Origin: Agromyces albus
GTDB taxonomy: Bacteria; Actinomycetota; Actinomycetes; Actinomycetales; Microbacteriaceae
Assembly (NCBI RefSeq): GCF_030815405.1
Contig: NZ_JAUSWX010000001.1
Coordinates: 3,162,001 to 3,226,000, forward strand
Reading direction: 5' to 3'
DNA length: 64,000 nt
The notes beneath the pieces were generated by a model. The model was given only the letters and a program-made list of their open reading frames with translations. It did no database searches and had not been told where the DNA came from. The position numbers and the translations under genes were made by a program. Shown here piece after piece: positions 1 through 8,459 of the stretch (its first letter is position 1; each line of letters begins with the position of its first letter).

Positions 1-21
1 TCCTGAAGATGAAGCGGATGC

Positions 22-53
22 CTCGTGCCGCCCCCCATTGCGGCCGGCACGAG
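22..53 (-). terminator. hairpin after the SIS deglycase gene
   Basis: A perfect 9-bp stem (CTCGTGCCG at 22-30 pairing with CGGCACGAG at 45-53) lies just beyond the stop codon of the leftward gene ending at 71. There is no clear U tract, as is common for high-GC actinobacterial terminators. Confidence 0.5.
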
Positions 54-70
54 TCATCCGTGGAACCGGA

Positions 71-1072
71 TCAGTACTCGACGACGCGGTAGTACCGCCG
101 CAGGTCGAGCGAGTGGTTGCGCACCCGCTCGAGGTGCTTGCTGACCCGGCCCATCACGGTGTCGAGCACGAGCGGGGCGAGGAGCCCGCGGAACTCGGGG
201 CTGATGCCCTCGAGCGGGTAGTGCTTCGTGTCGAACACGGTCACCTTGTTCGAGACCTTCTTCGCGAACCGCTCGACACGGTCGGTGAGGGGGCGGGTCT
301 CGTCTTCGCCCTGGAAGATGATGACGCTCGTATCGGGCTCGATGAGCTCGAGCGATCCGTGGAAGAACTCGGCGCTGTGCACGCGCGTGGTGCGCAGCCA
401 CTGCATCTCCTCGAGGATGCACATCGAGTAGAGGTAGGTGAAGCCCCAGAGGTTTCCGCCGCCGACGAGGAAGTGGTAGTCGGTGTCGGCGTGGGCCTCG
501 GCGAAGTCGGATGCCGCGGGCTCGGCCTGGCCGGCGACCTCGACGAGCAGCTCGGGAATGGCCGCGAACTCGTCGGCGAACTTCTCGTAGCCATCGAACT
601 CGCCGCGCACCGAGAGTAACCGGGTCATGAACAGCAGCATCTGCATGTCGAACGGCCAGGTCTTCGGCTCGGACACGAGCGCGAGGTCGACGGCCTGGGC
701 GATCGGCGACTCGGGGTAGCCGGTGAATGCGACGGTCGTGGCGCCGCGGGCCTTGCAGTACTCGATCGCGCGGAGGCTGTCGTCGGTCGTGCCCGACACC
801 GACGTGAAGATCGCGACCGAGTTCGCGCCGAGGCTCGCGTCGCCCGACTCGATGAGCTCGGCGGCGATGACGCTGCGCACGGGCAGCGTGGAGCCGCGGC
901 GGGCGAGGTGCTCGTAGGGCCACATCGCCGCATACGTGCCGCCCGCGCCGATGAGGAAGAGGTTGTCGAAGCCGTCGGCGTGCAGGCGGTCGACGAGCTC
1001 CTCGATCTGGGGCCGGAGCGCGATGGCGCTCGCCGTCTGGTTGCGGAAGGTCAACTCGTCGAAGCCGAGCAT
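71..1072 (-). CDS. SIS-domain sugar-phosphate deglycase (FrlB/FraB-like)
   Basis: The 333-residue protein has two sugar isomerase (SIS) lobes, the fold of GlmS and of the deglycases FrlB and FraB, which split a 6-phosphofructosyl-amino acid into glucose 6-phosphate and a free amino acid. An SIS phosphate-binding stretch TSVSGTTDDS is seen in the N-terminal lobe. In the second lobe Glu222 (CILEEMQW) and His238 (EFFHG) are 16 residues apart, the spacing I recall for the catalytic Glu214/His230 pair of Salmonella FraB; that is the main reason to prefer deglycase over isomerase. The ATG follows a good ribosome site (AAAGGACC). It is transcribed away from the sugar importer, and a paralogue with the same Glu/His pair lies at 5384-6397. 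The exact substrate is inferred from context only. Confidence 0.78.
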   Translation of the reverse strand: MLGFDELTFRNQTASAIALRPQIEELVDRLHADGFDNLFLIGAGGTYAAMWPYEHLARRGSTLPVRSVIAAELIESGDASLGANSVAIFTSVSGTTDDSLRAIEYCKARGATTVAFTGYPESPIAQAVDLALVSEPKTWPFDMQMLLFMTRLLSVRGEFDGYEKFADEFAAIPELLVEVAGQAEPAASDFAEAHADTDYHFLVGGGNLWGFTYLYSMCILEEMQWLRTTRVHSAEFFHGSLELIEPDTSVIIFQGEDETRPLTDRVERFAKKVSNKVTVFDTKHYPLEGISPEFRGLLAPLVLDTVMGRVSKHLERVRNHSLDLRRYYRVVEY

Positions 1073-1114
1073 CGGTGGTCCTTTCGAAGCGGATGAACCG
1101 GCGTGTGTTGTTCA

Positions 1115-1131
1115 ACTGGTACCGGTATCAG
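1115..1131. promoter_or_regulatory. operator-like palindrome, copy 1
   Basis: ACTGGTACCGGTATCAG; its core CTGGTACCGGTATCAG is a 16-bp inverted repeat with a single mismatched symmetric pair. It sits between the divergent SIS gene and the sugar-importer operon. The identical 17-mer recurs 56 bp downstream, so a GntR- or LacI-type repressor probably controls both directions. No cognate regulator gene adjoins it. Confidence 0.65.
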
Positions 1132-1170
1132 GTCGGGCCCATGCTGGCATATCGAATCGGGAGAATCAAC

Positions 1171-1187
1171 ACTGGTACCGGTATCAG
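1171..1187. promoter_or_regulatory. operator-like palindrome, copy 2
   Basis: Second identical copy of ACTGGTACCGGTATCAG, about 120 bp upstream of the binding-protein start. Identity over 17 bases, with unrelated sequence between the copies, supports a real protein-binding site. Confidence 0.65.
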
Positions 1188-1308
1188 ATTGTGTGTAGAG
1201 TCGGGCACCACCACGCAGTACGTGTCACAGAGATCCAACGGCGGATCGCCGGAGCCCACCTCCTCCGGCATGGTCCGGCCCCCCTCTCTCCGAGTTGAAG
1301 GAAGACCC

Positions 1309-2629
1309 ATGCACGCACAGAAAGTCACTGCACTCACCGCGCTGGCGGCGGCATCGGCGCTCGCGCTGAGCGGCTGCGCCGGAGGCCCGACCGCGACCGC
1401 CGCCGATGTCTCGGCCGACCCCGAGTTCTCGGGCACGCTCAGCATCCTCACGAAGTTCGGCGGCGACCCGCTCGGTCCGTACTTCGAGACGCTCGCCGCC
1501 GAGTACGAGGAGCAGCACCCCGACGTCACGATCGAGCTCATCCAGGAGACCGACCAGAGCGTCAAGGACAAGACGAAGACGCTCACCGCCTCGGGCGCCC
1601 TCCCCGACATCTACTTCACATGGACCGGCAACTGGGCCGAGAACTTCATCGACGGCGGGCTCGCAGCCGACCTCACCGAGGTCGTCGCACCGGGCACCGA
1701 GTGGGGCGACACGTTCGGCGAGGCATCCCTCAGCGCATTCGAGGTCGACGGCAAGTACTACGGAATCCCGCTCTACAACAACGGCAAATTCATGGGTTAC
1801 AACACGACGATCTTCGAGGAGGTCGGCATCGAGGTGCCCACGACCTTCGAGGAGCTCATCGAGAGCTGCGCGCCGATCCGCGCCGCCGGCTACGAGCCCA
1901 TCGCCTTCGGCAACAAGGATGGCTGGCCTGCGCTGCACTACCTGCAGCAGCTCTTCGCCTACAACGTGCCGAGCGACGTGCTGCACGACGATTTCTCCCC
2001 CCGACACCGCGACGCTCGACGACCCGGGCTACGTCGCGTCGCTCGAGCAGTTCAAGACCCTCGTCGACGAGTGCACCGACACCGGCAGCGGCACGAACGG
2101 CGTGCTCTACACGACGGCGCAAGAGGCGCTCGCCGGCGGCCGGGCCGCGATGTACTACCAGGAGATCCTCGAGTTCGACACCGTCACCGCCGAGGGCAAC
2201 GCCCTCACGCCCGAGAACTTCGGCATCTTCGCCCTTCCGGTCCCCGACGGCGGCAAGGGTGAGCCCGGCGCGATCGAGGGATCGCCCGAGGGATACCTCA
2301 TCAACGCGAAGTCGCCGCGAGCCGCGCTCGCGGTGGACTTCATGAAGTTCGCCACGACGCCGGAGAATGCCGCAACGCTGTCGGCGCCGCCGTATGGACA
2401 ACCGAGCACGATCGTCGGGGCGGTCACGCCCGAGACGTCGAGCGTCGCCGTGTACGAGGGCATCACGAAGGTGAACGAGGCATCCGAGATCATCATCTGG
2501 CTCGACACGGTCACGGTTCCCGAAGTGGCCGATGCCTGGCTCGCCGGCGGTGAGGCCCTGATCAGCGGGGGCTCCACTCCCGAAGAGGTGCTCGAGAGCG
2601 TGCGGAATGCTTCTGACGCAGCCGAGTAA
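1309..2629 (+). pseudogene. CUT1 sugar-binding lipoprotein, frameshifted in a C6 run
   Basis: This is a sugar ABC importer binding protein of the extracellular solute-binding family 1 type. The ATG at 1309 follows GAAGGAAG and opens a lipoprotein signal peptide with lipobox LSGC. The reading frame is intact to about residue 231 (DDFSP), then continues correctly only one base later (DTATLDDPGYV onward). Removing one C from the CCCCCC run at 1997-2002 restores a single 439-residue protein of normal family length. As given, translation runs out of frame to a stop at 2262 (317 residues). The cause may be an assembly error, a recent mutation, or slippage at CCC-CGA. The downstream permeases are intact, which favours a functional gene or a very recent lesion. 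Confidence 0.8.
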
Positions 2630-3575
2630 GACCGTGGAGCGGGCGCCGGCGGCACAGGCCACCGGCGCCCAGCCCCCGCGCACGCCAAAGCGTCCCGGCA
2701 TCCGTCGCCTGCTCGGCCTCGCCTGGATCCTGCCGGCCGTCGTGATGCTCGCGGTCTTCGTCTACCTGCCGCTCGTGCAGAACCTCGGGTTCAGCACGAT
2801 CGAGTGGGACATCTACAGCGGCAGCCAGGAGTTCATCGGACTCGATAATTACGTGAAACTCGTCGGCGACCCGATCTTCTGGTCGGCGCTCGGCAACAAC
2901 CTGCTCTACGCGGTCATCTCGCTCGGGTTCCAGGTGTTCGGCGCGATCGTGCTCGCCGCGATCATCGAGAGCATCCGCAGCGACGCGTGGCGGCGCGGTC
3001 TCCGAGCCGTGTACTTCATCCCCTCGGCGATCTCGCTCACCGTGGCAGGGCTCCTCTTCTACTTCATCTACGAGCCGAACCTCGGCCTGCTCAACCACGT
3101 GCTCGACGGCATCGGGCTGGGCTCGTGGGCGCAGCCGTGGCTCGGGCAAGAGAGCACGGCCATGGTCGCCGTGATCGCGATGAGCCAGTGGCAGGGGTTC
3201 GGCTACTCGACGCTGCTCTTCGCGGTGGCGATCCAGCGCATCCCCTCGGAGCTCTACGAGGCCGCCTCCATCGACGGCATCGGCGCGATTCGCCGCTTCT
3301 TCACGATCACGCTGCCGCTCGTGCGGGAGATGACGGGCCTCATGATCATCGTCACGATCTCGGGCGCGTTCCAGGTCTTCAACGAGGTCATGGTCATGAC
3401 GTCGGGCGGGCCGAACAACTCGACCCAGGTGCTCGGCACGTGGCTCTACCGCAACGGCTTCGTTCGCAACGACTTCGGCTACGCCGCCGCGATCGCCACG
3501 GTCATCTTCGTCGTCACGCTCGCGATCGCCCTCGTGCAGTTGTGGATCAACCGTCGCAGAAGGGTGGAATGGTGA
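2607..3575 (+). CDS. CUT1 sugar ABC permease (MalF/UgpA type)
   Basis: A 322-residue inner-membrane permease with six apparent membrane segments, the first following the proline-rich start near residue 35. The cytoplasmic EAA loop is clear (ELYEAASIDG followed by ITLPL), the contact for an ABC ATPase. The ATG at 2607 overlaps the binding-protein gene by 23 bp, suggesting coupled translation; a GTG at 2634, just after the upstream stop, is an equally plausible start. No ATPase gene is present in this cluster, so the importer probably uses a shared MsiK-type ATPase encoded elsewhere, as many actinobacterial CUT1 systems do. Confidence 0.88.
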   Translation: MLLTQPSKTVERAPAAQATGAQPPRTPKRPGIRRLLGLAWILPAVVMLAVFVYLPLVQNLGFSTIEWDIYSGSQEFIGLDNYVKLVGDPIFWSALGNNLLYAVISLGFQVFGAIVLAAIIESIRSDAWRRGLRAVYFIPSAISLTVAGLLFYFIYEPNLGLLNHVLDGIGLGSWAQPWLGQESTAMVAVIAMSQWQGFGYSTLLFAVAIQRIPSELYEAASIDGIGAIRRFFTITLPLVREMTGLMIIVTISGAFQVFNEVMVMTSGGPNNSTQVLGTWLYRNGFVRNDFGYAAAIATVIFVVTLAIALVQLWINRRRRVEW

Positions 3576-4405
3576 CGAGACTCACCTTCGCCGGGCTCAT
3601 CACCCGGGTGTTCATGTGGACGTTCCTGCTCTGCCTCGTCGTGGTCGTCGTCTACCCGCTCGCGTGGATGGTGCTGAACGGCTTCAAGACCAACACCGAG
3701 CTCTTCGGCAACCCGTTCGCGCTGCCCCTGCAGCTCGACTGGCAGAACTACACGGCGGCGTGGAATCGCGGCGTGAGCAACTACCTCACGACGAGCATCC
3801 TGGTGACGGTGACCTCCACGATCGCCACCGTGTTCATCAGCGCGTGGGCGGCCTACGGGCTCACGCGCGTGAACATCCCGTTCAGCCGCACGGCGGCCAC
3901 GCTCATCCTCGGCGGACTCATGCTCGCACCGACGGTGGCGCTCGTTCCGCTCGTGAAGATGTTCCAGTCGATGGGCCTCTACAACACGTTCTGGGCGCTG
4001 CTCATCCTCTACACGGCATTCCGCATCCCGTTCACGACGTTCCTCATCCGGGCGTACATGATCGACCTGCCGCGCGAGATCGACGAGGCGGCCGAGGTCG
4101 ACGGCGCGAGCCGATGGACGGCGTTCTGGCGCATCATCCTGCCGATGTGCCGGCCGATCATCATCTCGACGATCGTGCTGCACATCCTCTTCGCGTGGAA
4201 CGAGTACCTCTTCGCGATGGTGTTCACGAGCGGCACCGAGATGCAGACCCTGCCGGTCGGGCTCACGAGCCTCATGAGCAAGCACGGCACCGACTACCCC
4301 GTCGTGTTCGCCGGCATGGTGATCGCCGCCCTGCCTGTGGTGATCCTCTTCTTCGTGAGCCAGCGCTACTTCATCAAGGGACTCGCCGACGGGATCGGCA
4401 AGTGA
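3569..4405 (+). CDS. CUT1 sugar ABC permease (MalG/UgpE type)
   Basis: A 278-residue partner permease with six predicted membrane helices and the EAA loop EIDEAAEVDGASRW followed by ILP. Its ATG overlaps the stop of the first permease by 7 bp (ATGGTGA), after the ribosome site AAGGGTGG. With the binding protein and first permease it forms the membrane part of the importer. The substrate is probably a fructosyl-amino acid or related aminosugar adduct, judged only from the enzymes encoded downstream. Confidence 0.9.
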   Translation: MVTRLTFAGLITRVFMWTFLLCLVVVVVYPLAWMVLNGFKTNTELFGNPFALPLQLDWQNYTAAWNRGVSNYLTTSILVTVTSTIATVFISAWAAYGLTRVNIPFSRTAATLILGGLMLAPTVALVPLVKMFQSMGLYNTFWALLILYTAFRIPFTTFLIRAYMIDLPREIDEAAEVDGASRWTAFWRIILPMCRPIIISTIVLHILFAWNEYLFAMVFTSGTEMQTLPVGLTSLMSKHGTDYPVVFAGMVIAALPVVILFFVSQRYFIKGLADGIGK

Positions 4406-4431
4406 GCGGCATCCGCATCCCCTCACCGCAA

Positions 4432-4455
4432 TCGGAAGGCAACTCGGAAGGCAAC
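4432..4455 (+). repeat. tandem duplication containing a ribosome site
   Basis: The 12-mer TCGGAAGGCAAC occurs twice in direct tandem just before the ATG at 4459, so the GGAAGG ribosome-binding core is duplicated. The second copy has ideal spacing to the start. A GTG at 4402 overlapping the previous stop is also in frame, and the repeat would then be coding. Confidence 0.7.
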
Positions 4456-4458
4456 GCG

Positions 4459-5298
4459 ATGGGCATCTCGCTCGACCAGATCACCGGCTCGAACTTCTCG
4501 TACCAGCACTTGCCGTTCGAACGGTTCCTCGACGACATGGTCGAACTCGGCCGCGAGCGCGTCGAGCTGTGGGGCATCGCCCCGCAACTGCACATCCCGC
4601 AGTTGAGCACCGGCGAGGCACGGGGCATCCGTCGCCGCATCGCCGCGCGCGGCCTCGCCGTGCACTGCCTCACGCCCGAGCAGGTGATCTACCCCGTGAA
4701 CGTCGCCTCCCCGTCGCCGTGGCTGCGCGAATCGAGCATCGCGATGTTCCGGCACGCCGCCGAGCTGTGCGTCGAGCTCGAAGCGCCGCTGCTGTTCCTC
4801 ACGCCGGGGCGTGGTTTCGAGAACGAGGCGACGGATGCCGCGTGGCGGCGTTCGGTCGACGCCATCGGCGAGATCGCGGGCTACGCGTCGACGCTCGGCG
4901 TCGAGTGTGTGCTCGAGCCGCTGCAGCGCGTGGAGTCGAACCTCGTCAACGACTCGGCCGCCCTGGCGAGGATGCTCGACGACATCGCGGCGCCCAACCT
5001 CGGGGCGGCGCTCGACACCGTGGCGATGGCCACCGCCGGCGAGACCGTCGACGACTACTTCGCGGCCCTCGGCGACCGGATCCGCCACGTGCACCTCATC
5101 GACGGCAAGCCCAACGGGCACCTCGCCTGGGGCGACGGCGAACTGCCGCTCGCCGAGTACCTCGAGGCGCTCGGCCGCCACGGCTATGCCGGGTTCATGA
5201 CCTTCGAGCTCTTCGGCGACGGGTCGTACGCGTTCGATCCGCACGCCGCGCTCGAGCGGTGCTTCGCCGCCGTCGAGCGCGCGCTCGTGGCCGCGTGA
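4459..5298 (+). CDS. TIM-barrel sugar epimerase/isomerase (FrlC-like)
   Basis: A 279-residue protein of the xylose-isomerase-like/AP endonuclease 2 TIM-barrel family, the size of FrlC (fructoselysine 3-epimerase) and of hydroxypyruvate-isomerase-like enzymes. The four metal ligands expected on successive strands are visible: Glu153 (CVLEPLQ), Asp186 (AALDTVAM), His212 (HVHLID) and Glu250 (MTFELFG). I chose ATG 4459 because of the GGAAGG nine bases upstream; GTG 4402 (298 residues) is possible. Its position between importer and deglycase suggests it interconverts a ketose adduct before phosphorylation or cleavage. The substrate cannot be read from sequence. Confidence 0.75.
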   Translation: MGISLDQITGSNFSYQHLPFERFLDDMVELGRERVELWGIAPQLHIPQLSTGEARGIRRRIAARGLAVHCLTPEQVIYPVNVASPSPWLRESSIAMFRHAAELCVELEAPLLFLTPGRGFENEATDAAWRRSVDAIGEIAGYASTLGVECVLEPLQRVESNLVNDSAALARMLDDIAAPNLGAALDTVAMATAGETVDDYFAALGDRIRHVHLIDGKPNGHLAWGDGELPLAEYLEALGRHGYAGFMTFELFGDGSYAFDPHAALERCFAAVERALVAA

Positions 5299-5383
5299 CC
5301 ACCCACGCCGCTCGCACCTTCGCACCACTCGTGCCTCCGCACCACCCGCACCTCCGCACCATCCGCACCCTGAAAGGACCACC

Positions 5384-6397
5384 ATGCTGAACTTCGACGA
5401 CGAGCGATTTCTTCGCATCCAGGCGGGCGCCGTCGCGCTCGCCGAGCCCATCGACGCCTTCATCTCCGAGCGTCTCGCCGCGGGCGCGACGAACGTCTTC
5501 TTCCTCGGCTCGGGCGGCGCCGGCATCCTCATGCAGCCCGCCGTGCGCCTCCTGCAGACCCGGTCGACGTTCCCGACGTTCCACGAGATGCCCGCCGAGC
5601 TCGTCGAGACGGGGTCGGTGCACCTCGGTGCCGGTTCGATCGTGGTGATCCCGTCGCTCTCGGGCACGACGGCGGAGAGCATCCGCGTGCTCGAGTACGC
5701 GCAGGAGCGCGGCGCGACCGTGCTCACCCTGACCGGTCATCCCGACACTCCGCTCGCCGAGGCGGCCGACCTCAACCTCACGACGTTCGCGGCCGACGAC
5801 ACGTCGAGCGAGACCTTCTCGGTGCAGTCGCTGCTCGTCGCCCTCTCGATCATGCGCGCGCGGGGCGAGTTCCCCGACTACGACGCCGTGCTCGAACAGC
5901 TGCAGGCACTGCCCGATGCGCTGCTCGGCGTGAAGCGCGGCTTCGAGGAACGGGCCGCCGAGCTCGCGCGGGTGATCGCGGCATCCGACTTCCACGTCAT
6001 CACCGGTGCGGGCGCGAGCTGGCCCGAGGCGTTCTACTACGGCATGTGCATCCTCGAGGAGATGCAGTGGATCCGCACCCGCCCGGTGCACGCATCGGAC
6101 TTCTTCCACGGCACCCTCGAGCTGCTCGAACCCGGCGTGAGCGTCATCGCGCTCAAGGGTGAAGACGCGGGCCGCGCGCTCGTCGAGCGCGTCGAGGCGT
6201 TCGTGCCGCGCGTCACCGACTCGCTCATAGTCATCGACACCGCCGACTTCGAGCTGCTCGGCTTCACGCCCGAGGTACGGGCCCTCCTCGCGCCGGCGCT
6301 GCTCGCGACGGCGCTCGAGCGCGTGAGCGCCCACCTCGAGGTGCTGCGCGATCACCCGCTCACCACCCGCCGGTACTACCGGCAGTTGCAGTACTGA
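5384..6397 (+). CDS. SIS-domain sugar-phosphate deglycase, second paralogue
   Basis: A 337-residue two-lobed SIS protein, clearly homologous to the gene at 71-1072. The phosphate-binding stretch SLSGTTAESI and the pair Glu226 (CILEEMQW) and His242 (DFFHG), 16 residues apart, are both kept, so both paralogues look catalytically competent. The C-termini end almost alike (RRYYRQLQY and RRYYRVVEY). The ATG follows GAAAGGACC. The 85-bp leader holds a degenerate series of CGCACC units. With the epimerase upstream and kinase downstream it matches the frl gene set. Two deglycases may serve different amino-acid adducts. Confidence 0.78.
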   Translation: MLNFDDERFLRIQAGAVALAEPIDAFISERLAAGATNVFFLGSGGAGILMQPAVRLLQTRSTFPTFHEMPAELVETGSVHLGAGSIVVIPSLSGTTAESIRVLEYAQERGATVLTLTGHPDTPLAEAADLNLTTFAADDTSSETFSVQSLLVALSIMRARGEFPDYDAVLEQLQALPDALLGVKRGFEERAAELARVIAASDFHVITGAGASWPEAFYYGMCILEEMQWIRTRPVHASDFFHGTLELLEPGVSVIALKGEDAGRALVERVEAFVPRVTDSLIVIDTADFELLGFTPEVRALLAPALLATALERVSAHLEVLRDHPLTTRRYYRQLQY

Positions 6398-6405
6398 GCG
6401 AGCGG

Positions 6406-7272
6406 ATGCGTCGGATGCCGCGTGCTCCTCGCGCGCCGTTCGTCGTGGCTGCCGTCGGCGACAACACGATCGACCGCTACGTCGGCGACGAGCGCGATCG
6501 CTACGTTGGCGGCAACGCCTACAACGTGGCCGCGCAGCTCGCGGGTCGCGGACGCGACGTCGCCTACTTCGGCGCCGTCGGCGAAGACGGCAACGCTCGA
6601 GCGATCGCCCGCGGCCTGCACCGCGCGGGCGTCGATGCGGTCGGCCTCGTCACGGCGCGGGGTGCGACGGCGGTCACGACGATCCGGGTCGACGCGGGGG
6701 AGCGGGTGTTCGAGAGCGAGGAGTTCGGCGTGACCGCCGACTACTTCCCGAGCGAGGAGCACCTCGAGCTGCTCGCCGGCGCTCGCTGGGTGCACGTCGG
6801 CATGCTGCCGCGGGCGGATGAGCTGCGCGAGCGGCTCGCGGCCCGCCGCGGTGCCGGGCGCGCTGCCGGTCCCGGGCTCGGCGGCGGCCTCGGGCCCGCC
6901 GTGAGCCAGGATTGCGCCGTCACGCAGGGCTTCACGGGACTGGATGTCGCGTTCGGCTCGGTCGGCGAACACGGCGACGCCCGCACCTGGGCGCTCTCCG
7001 CCCTCGCCGGCGGCGCGGCCACCGCGGTCGTCACTCGTGGGGCGGCCGGGGCGATCGCCACCGACGGCTCCGCGTGGTTCGAGCAGCCGGCTGTGCCCGT
7101 CGAGGTCGTCGATACCACCGGAGCGGGCGACGCCTTCATCGCCGGCTACATCGACGCCCGTGTCAACGGGCTCGACCAGCCTGCTGCCCTGAATCAGGGG
7201 GCCCGCTGGGCCGCGGCCGCGTGCGGCCACCGGGGCGGGTGGCCGCACGCCCTCGTCACGGCGTCGCGGTGA
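6406..7272 (+). CDS. PfkB-family kinase (FrlD-like fructosamine 6-kinase)
   Basis: A 288-residue ribokinase-family protein. An N-terminal VGDNTIDRYVG and GGNAYNVAAQLA match the PfkB sugar-binding region, and DTTGAGDAF with catalytic Asp242 is the C-terminal signature. In FrlD-type pathways the kinase phosphorylates the fructosyl-amino acid so that the SIS deglycase can cleave it. It starts 8 bp after the deglycase, with a second in-frame ATG three codons on. Its last codons overlap by 17 bp the end of the opposing oxidase gene, and they contain a strong hairpin. Confidence 0.78.
   Translation: MRRMPRAPRAPFVVAAVGDNTIDRYVGDERDRYVGGNAYNVAAQLAGRGRDVAYFGAVGEDGNARAIARGLHRAGVDAVGLVTARGATAVTTIRVDAGERVFESEEFGVTADYFPSEEHLELLAGARWVHVGMLPRADELRERLAARRGAGRAAGPGLGGGLGPAVSQDCAVTQGFTGLDVAFGSVGEHGDARTWALSALAGGAATAVVTRGAAGAIATDGSAWFEQPAVPVEVVDTTGAGDAFIAGYIDARVNGLDQPAALNQGARWAAAACGHRGGWPHALVTASR
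7221..7248. terminator. bidirectional hairpin inside convergent gene ends
   Basis: A perfect 11-bp stem (GTGCGGCCACC / GGTGGCCGCAC) with a 6-base loop lies in the last codons of the kinase, just before the tail-to-tail overlap with the oxidase gene. The position suits a shared terminator or transcript-end stabiliser for both converging operons. Confidence 0.5.
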
Positions 7273-8401
7273 GCTCGTGCTCGCGCGTGAACCGCGCAGA
7301 GCGGAACGTCGCGAGCAACGGTGACGCGACGCCTGTTGCGATCTCCTCGGCGAGCAGTTCGCCTGTGATGAGGCCGAGCGTCGCCCCGCTGTGGCTGAAC
7401 GCGGCGTAGAGTCCGCCGATCTCCTCGATCGCGCCGATCACGGGCTCGCCGTCGGCCGGGATCGGCTTGAATCCCGCGCCGACATGGTCGAGCTCGAGCG
7501 TCGGGTTGCCGGCGAGCACGCGCGAGCCCTGCTCGAGCAGGCGATCGAGTGTCGCGTCGTGAACCACGATCGCACCGTCATCCGCGATCTCGATCTCCTC
7601 TTCCGACCAGGCCGAGTCGAGAGCGAGTCCGCCGCCGACGGTGCGGCGCACCGCGACGAGCGGAGTGTTCAGCACGGCGACGAGCTCGGTGTCGACGGGC
7701 TTCGTGAAGGCCACGAACGCCACCGGACTCTGGGTGCCGATGGTCACGCCGAGCCTGGCGAGGTGGTCGGGCACGTCGGGGCCGGTGGCGAGCACGACGG
7801 CGTCGGCGACGATGCGTTCACCTGACTCCGTGCGGACGCCGATCACGCGGTCGTCCTCGACGACGGGCTGCGCGTCGCCGGCGTTCTCGATGATCGTTCC
7901 GCCTCGCCGAGTGAGTTCAGCGATGAGCACCGCGATCACTGACGGCAGGTCGACCCAGCCCTCGCCCGGGTTGAAGATCGCGCCCTCGGCGGCGACCGAG
8001 GCCGGATTGACGCCCGGCGTCACGGCCGCGATCTCGCCGGCCGAGAGCCACCGGGCGTCGTAGCCGATCGAGCGCTCGTAGGCGAAGACGTCGGCGAACG
8101 ACTCACCCTCGGGCGCCCACGTGAGACCGCCCGTGAAACGGAGGTAGTCACTGCTGCCCGGCACGCGGGCCGACCAGGTGCGGTACCGATCGATCCCGGC
8201 GAGTCGCAGGGCATGGTACTCCGCTGAGCGCTGACCCGCGGAGTTGAGCCACGCGAGCGAGCGCCCCGAGGCGCCGCTGCCGAGCGCAGCGTCGGTCACG
8301 AGCGTCACGCGCACGCCGCGGCGCGCGAGCTGGGCGGCGGTCGACGCTCCGAAGATGCCGCCTCCGACGACGGCGACGTGGCTGGGGAGTGGGCTGGTCA
8401 T
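7256..8401 (-). CDS. DAO-family FAD-dependent amine/amino-acid oxidase
   Basis: A 381-residue protein with the dinucleotide motif VVGGGIFGAS near residue 10, GASGRS after the second strand and a C-terminal FAD loop (LYAAFSHSGATLG). This is the D-amino-acid oxidase/glycine oxidase/fructosyl-amino-acid oxidase superfamily. No cysteine is seen at the covalent-flavin position typical of sarcosine oxidase and fungal amadoriases. The length fits bacterial fructosyl-amino-acid oxidases (about 370 residues) but also D-amino-acid oxidases and opine oxidases. It is the last gene of the operon with the amino-acid importer, so it probably oxidises the imported compound. ATG with AGAAGGAACACC upstream. 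Confidence 0.8.
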   Translation of the reverse strand: MTSPLPSHVAVVGGGIFGASTAAQLARRGVRVTLVTDAALGSGASGRSLAWLNSAGQRSAEYHALRLAGIDRYRTWSARVPGSSDYLRFTGGLTWAPEGESFADVFAYERSIGYDARWLSAGEIAAVTPGVNPASVAAEGAIFNPGEGWVDLPSVIAVLIAELTRRGGTIIENAGDAQPVVEDDRVIGVRTESGERIVADAVVLATGPDVPDHLARLGVTIGTQSPVAFVAFTKPVDTELVAVLNTPLVAVRRTVGGGLALDSAWSEEEIEIADDGAIVVHDATLDRLLEQGSRVLAGNPTLELDHVGAGFKPIPADGEPVIGAIEEIGGLYAAFSHSGATLGLITGELLAEEIATGVASPLLATFRSARFTREHELTATP

Positions 8402-8459
8402 GGTGTTCCTTCTCTTTCGTGATTCGACCGGGCGCGCTCGGGCCCGGAGGTGGTGCGGG

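Noticed and set aside
5299..5383. CGCACC-rich leader as a CRISPR-like or microsatellite array
   Set aside because: Units are irregular and only six bases; it looks like low-complexity leader sequence.
7256..8401. Calling the DAO-family protein a definite amadoriase
   Set aside because: The covalent-flavin Cys of known amadoriases was not found and the motifs fit several DAO subfamilies; context alone is not enough.
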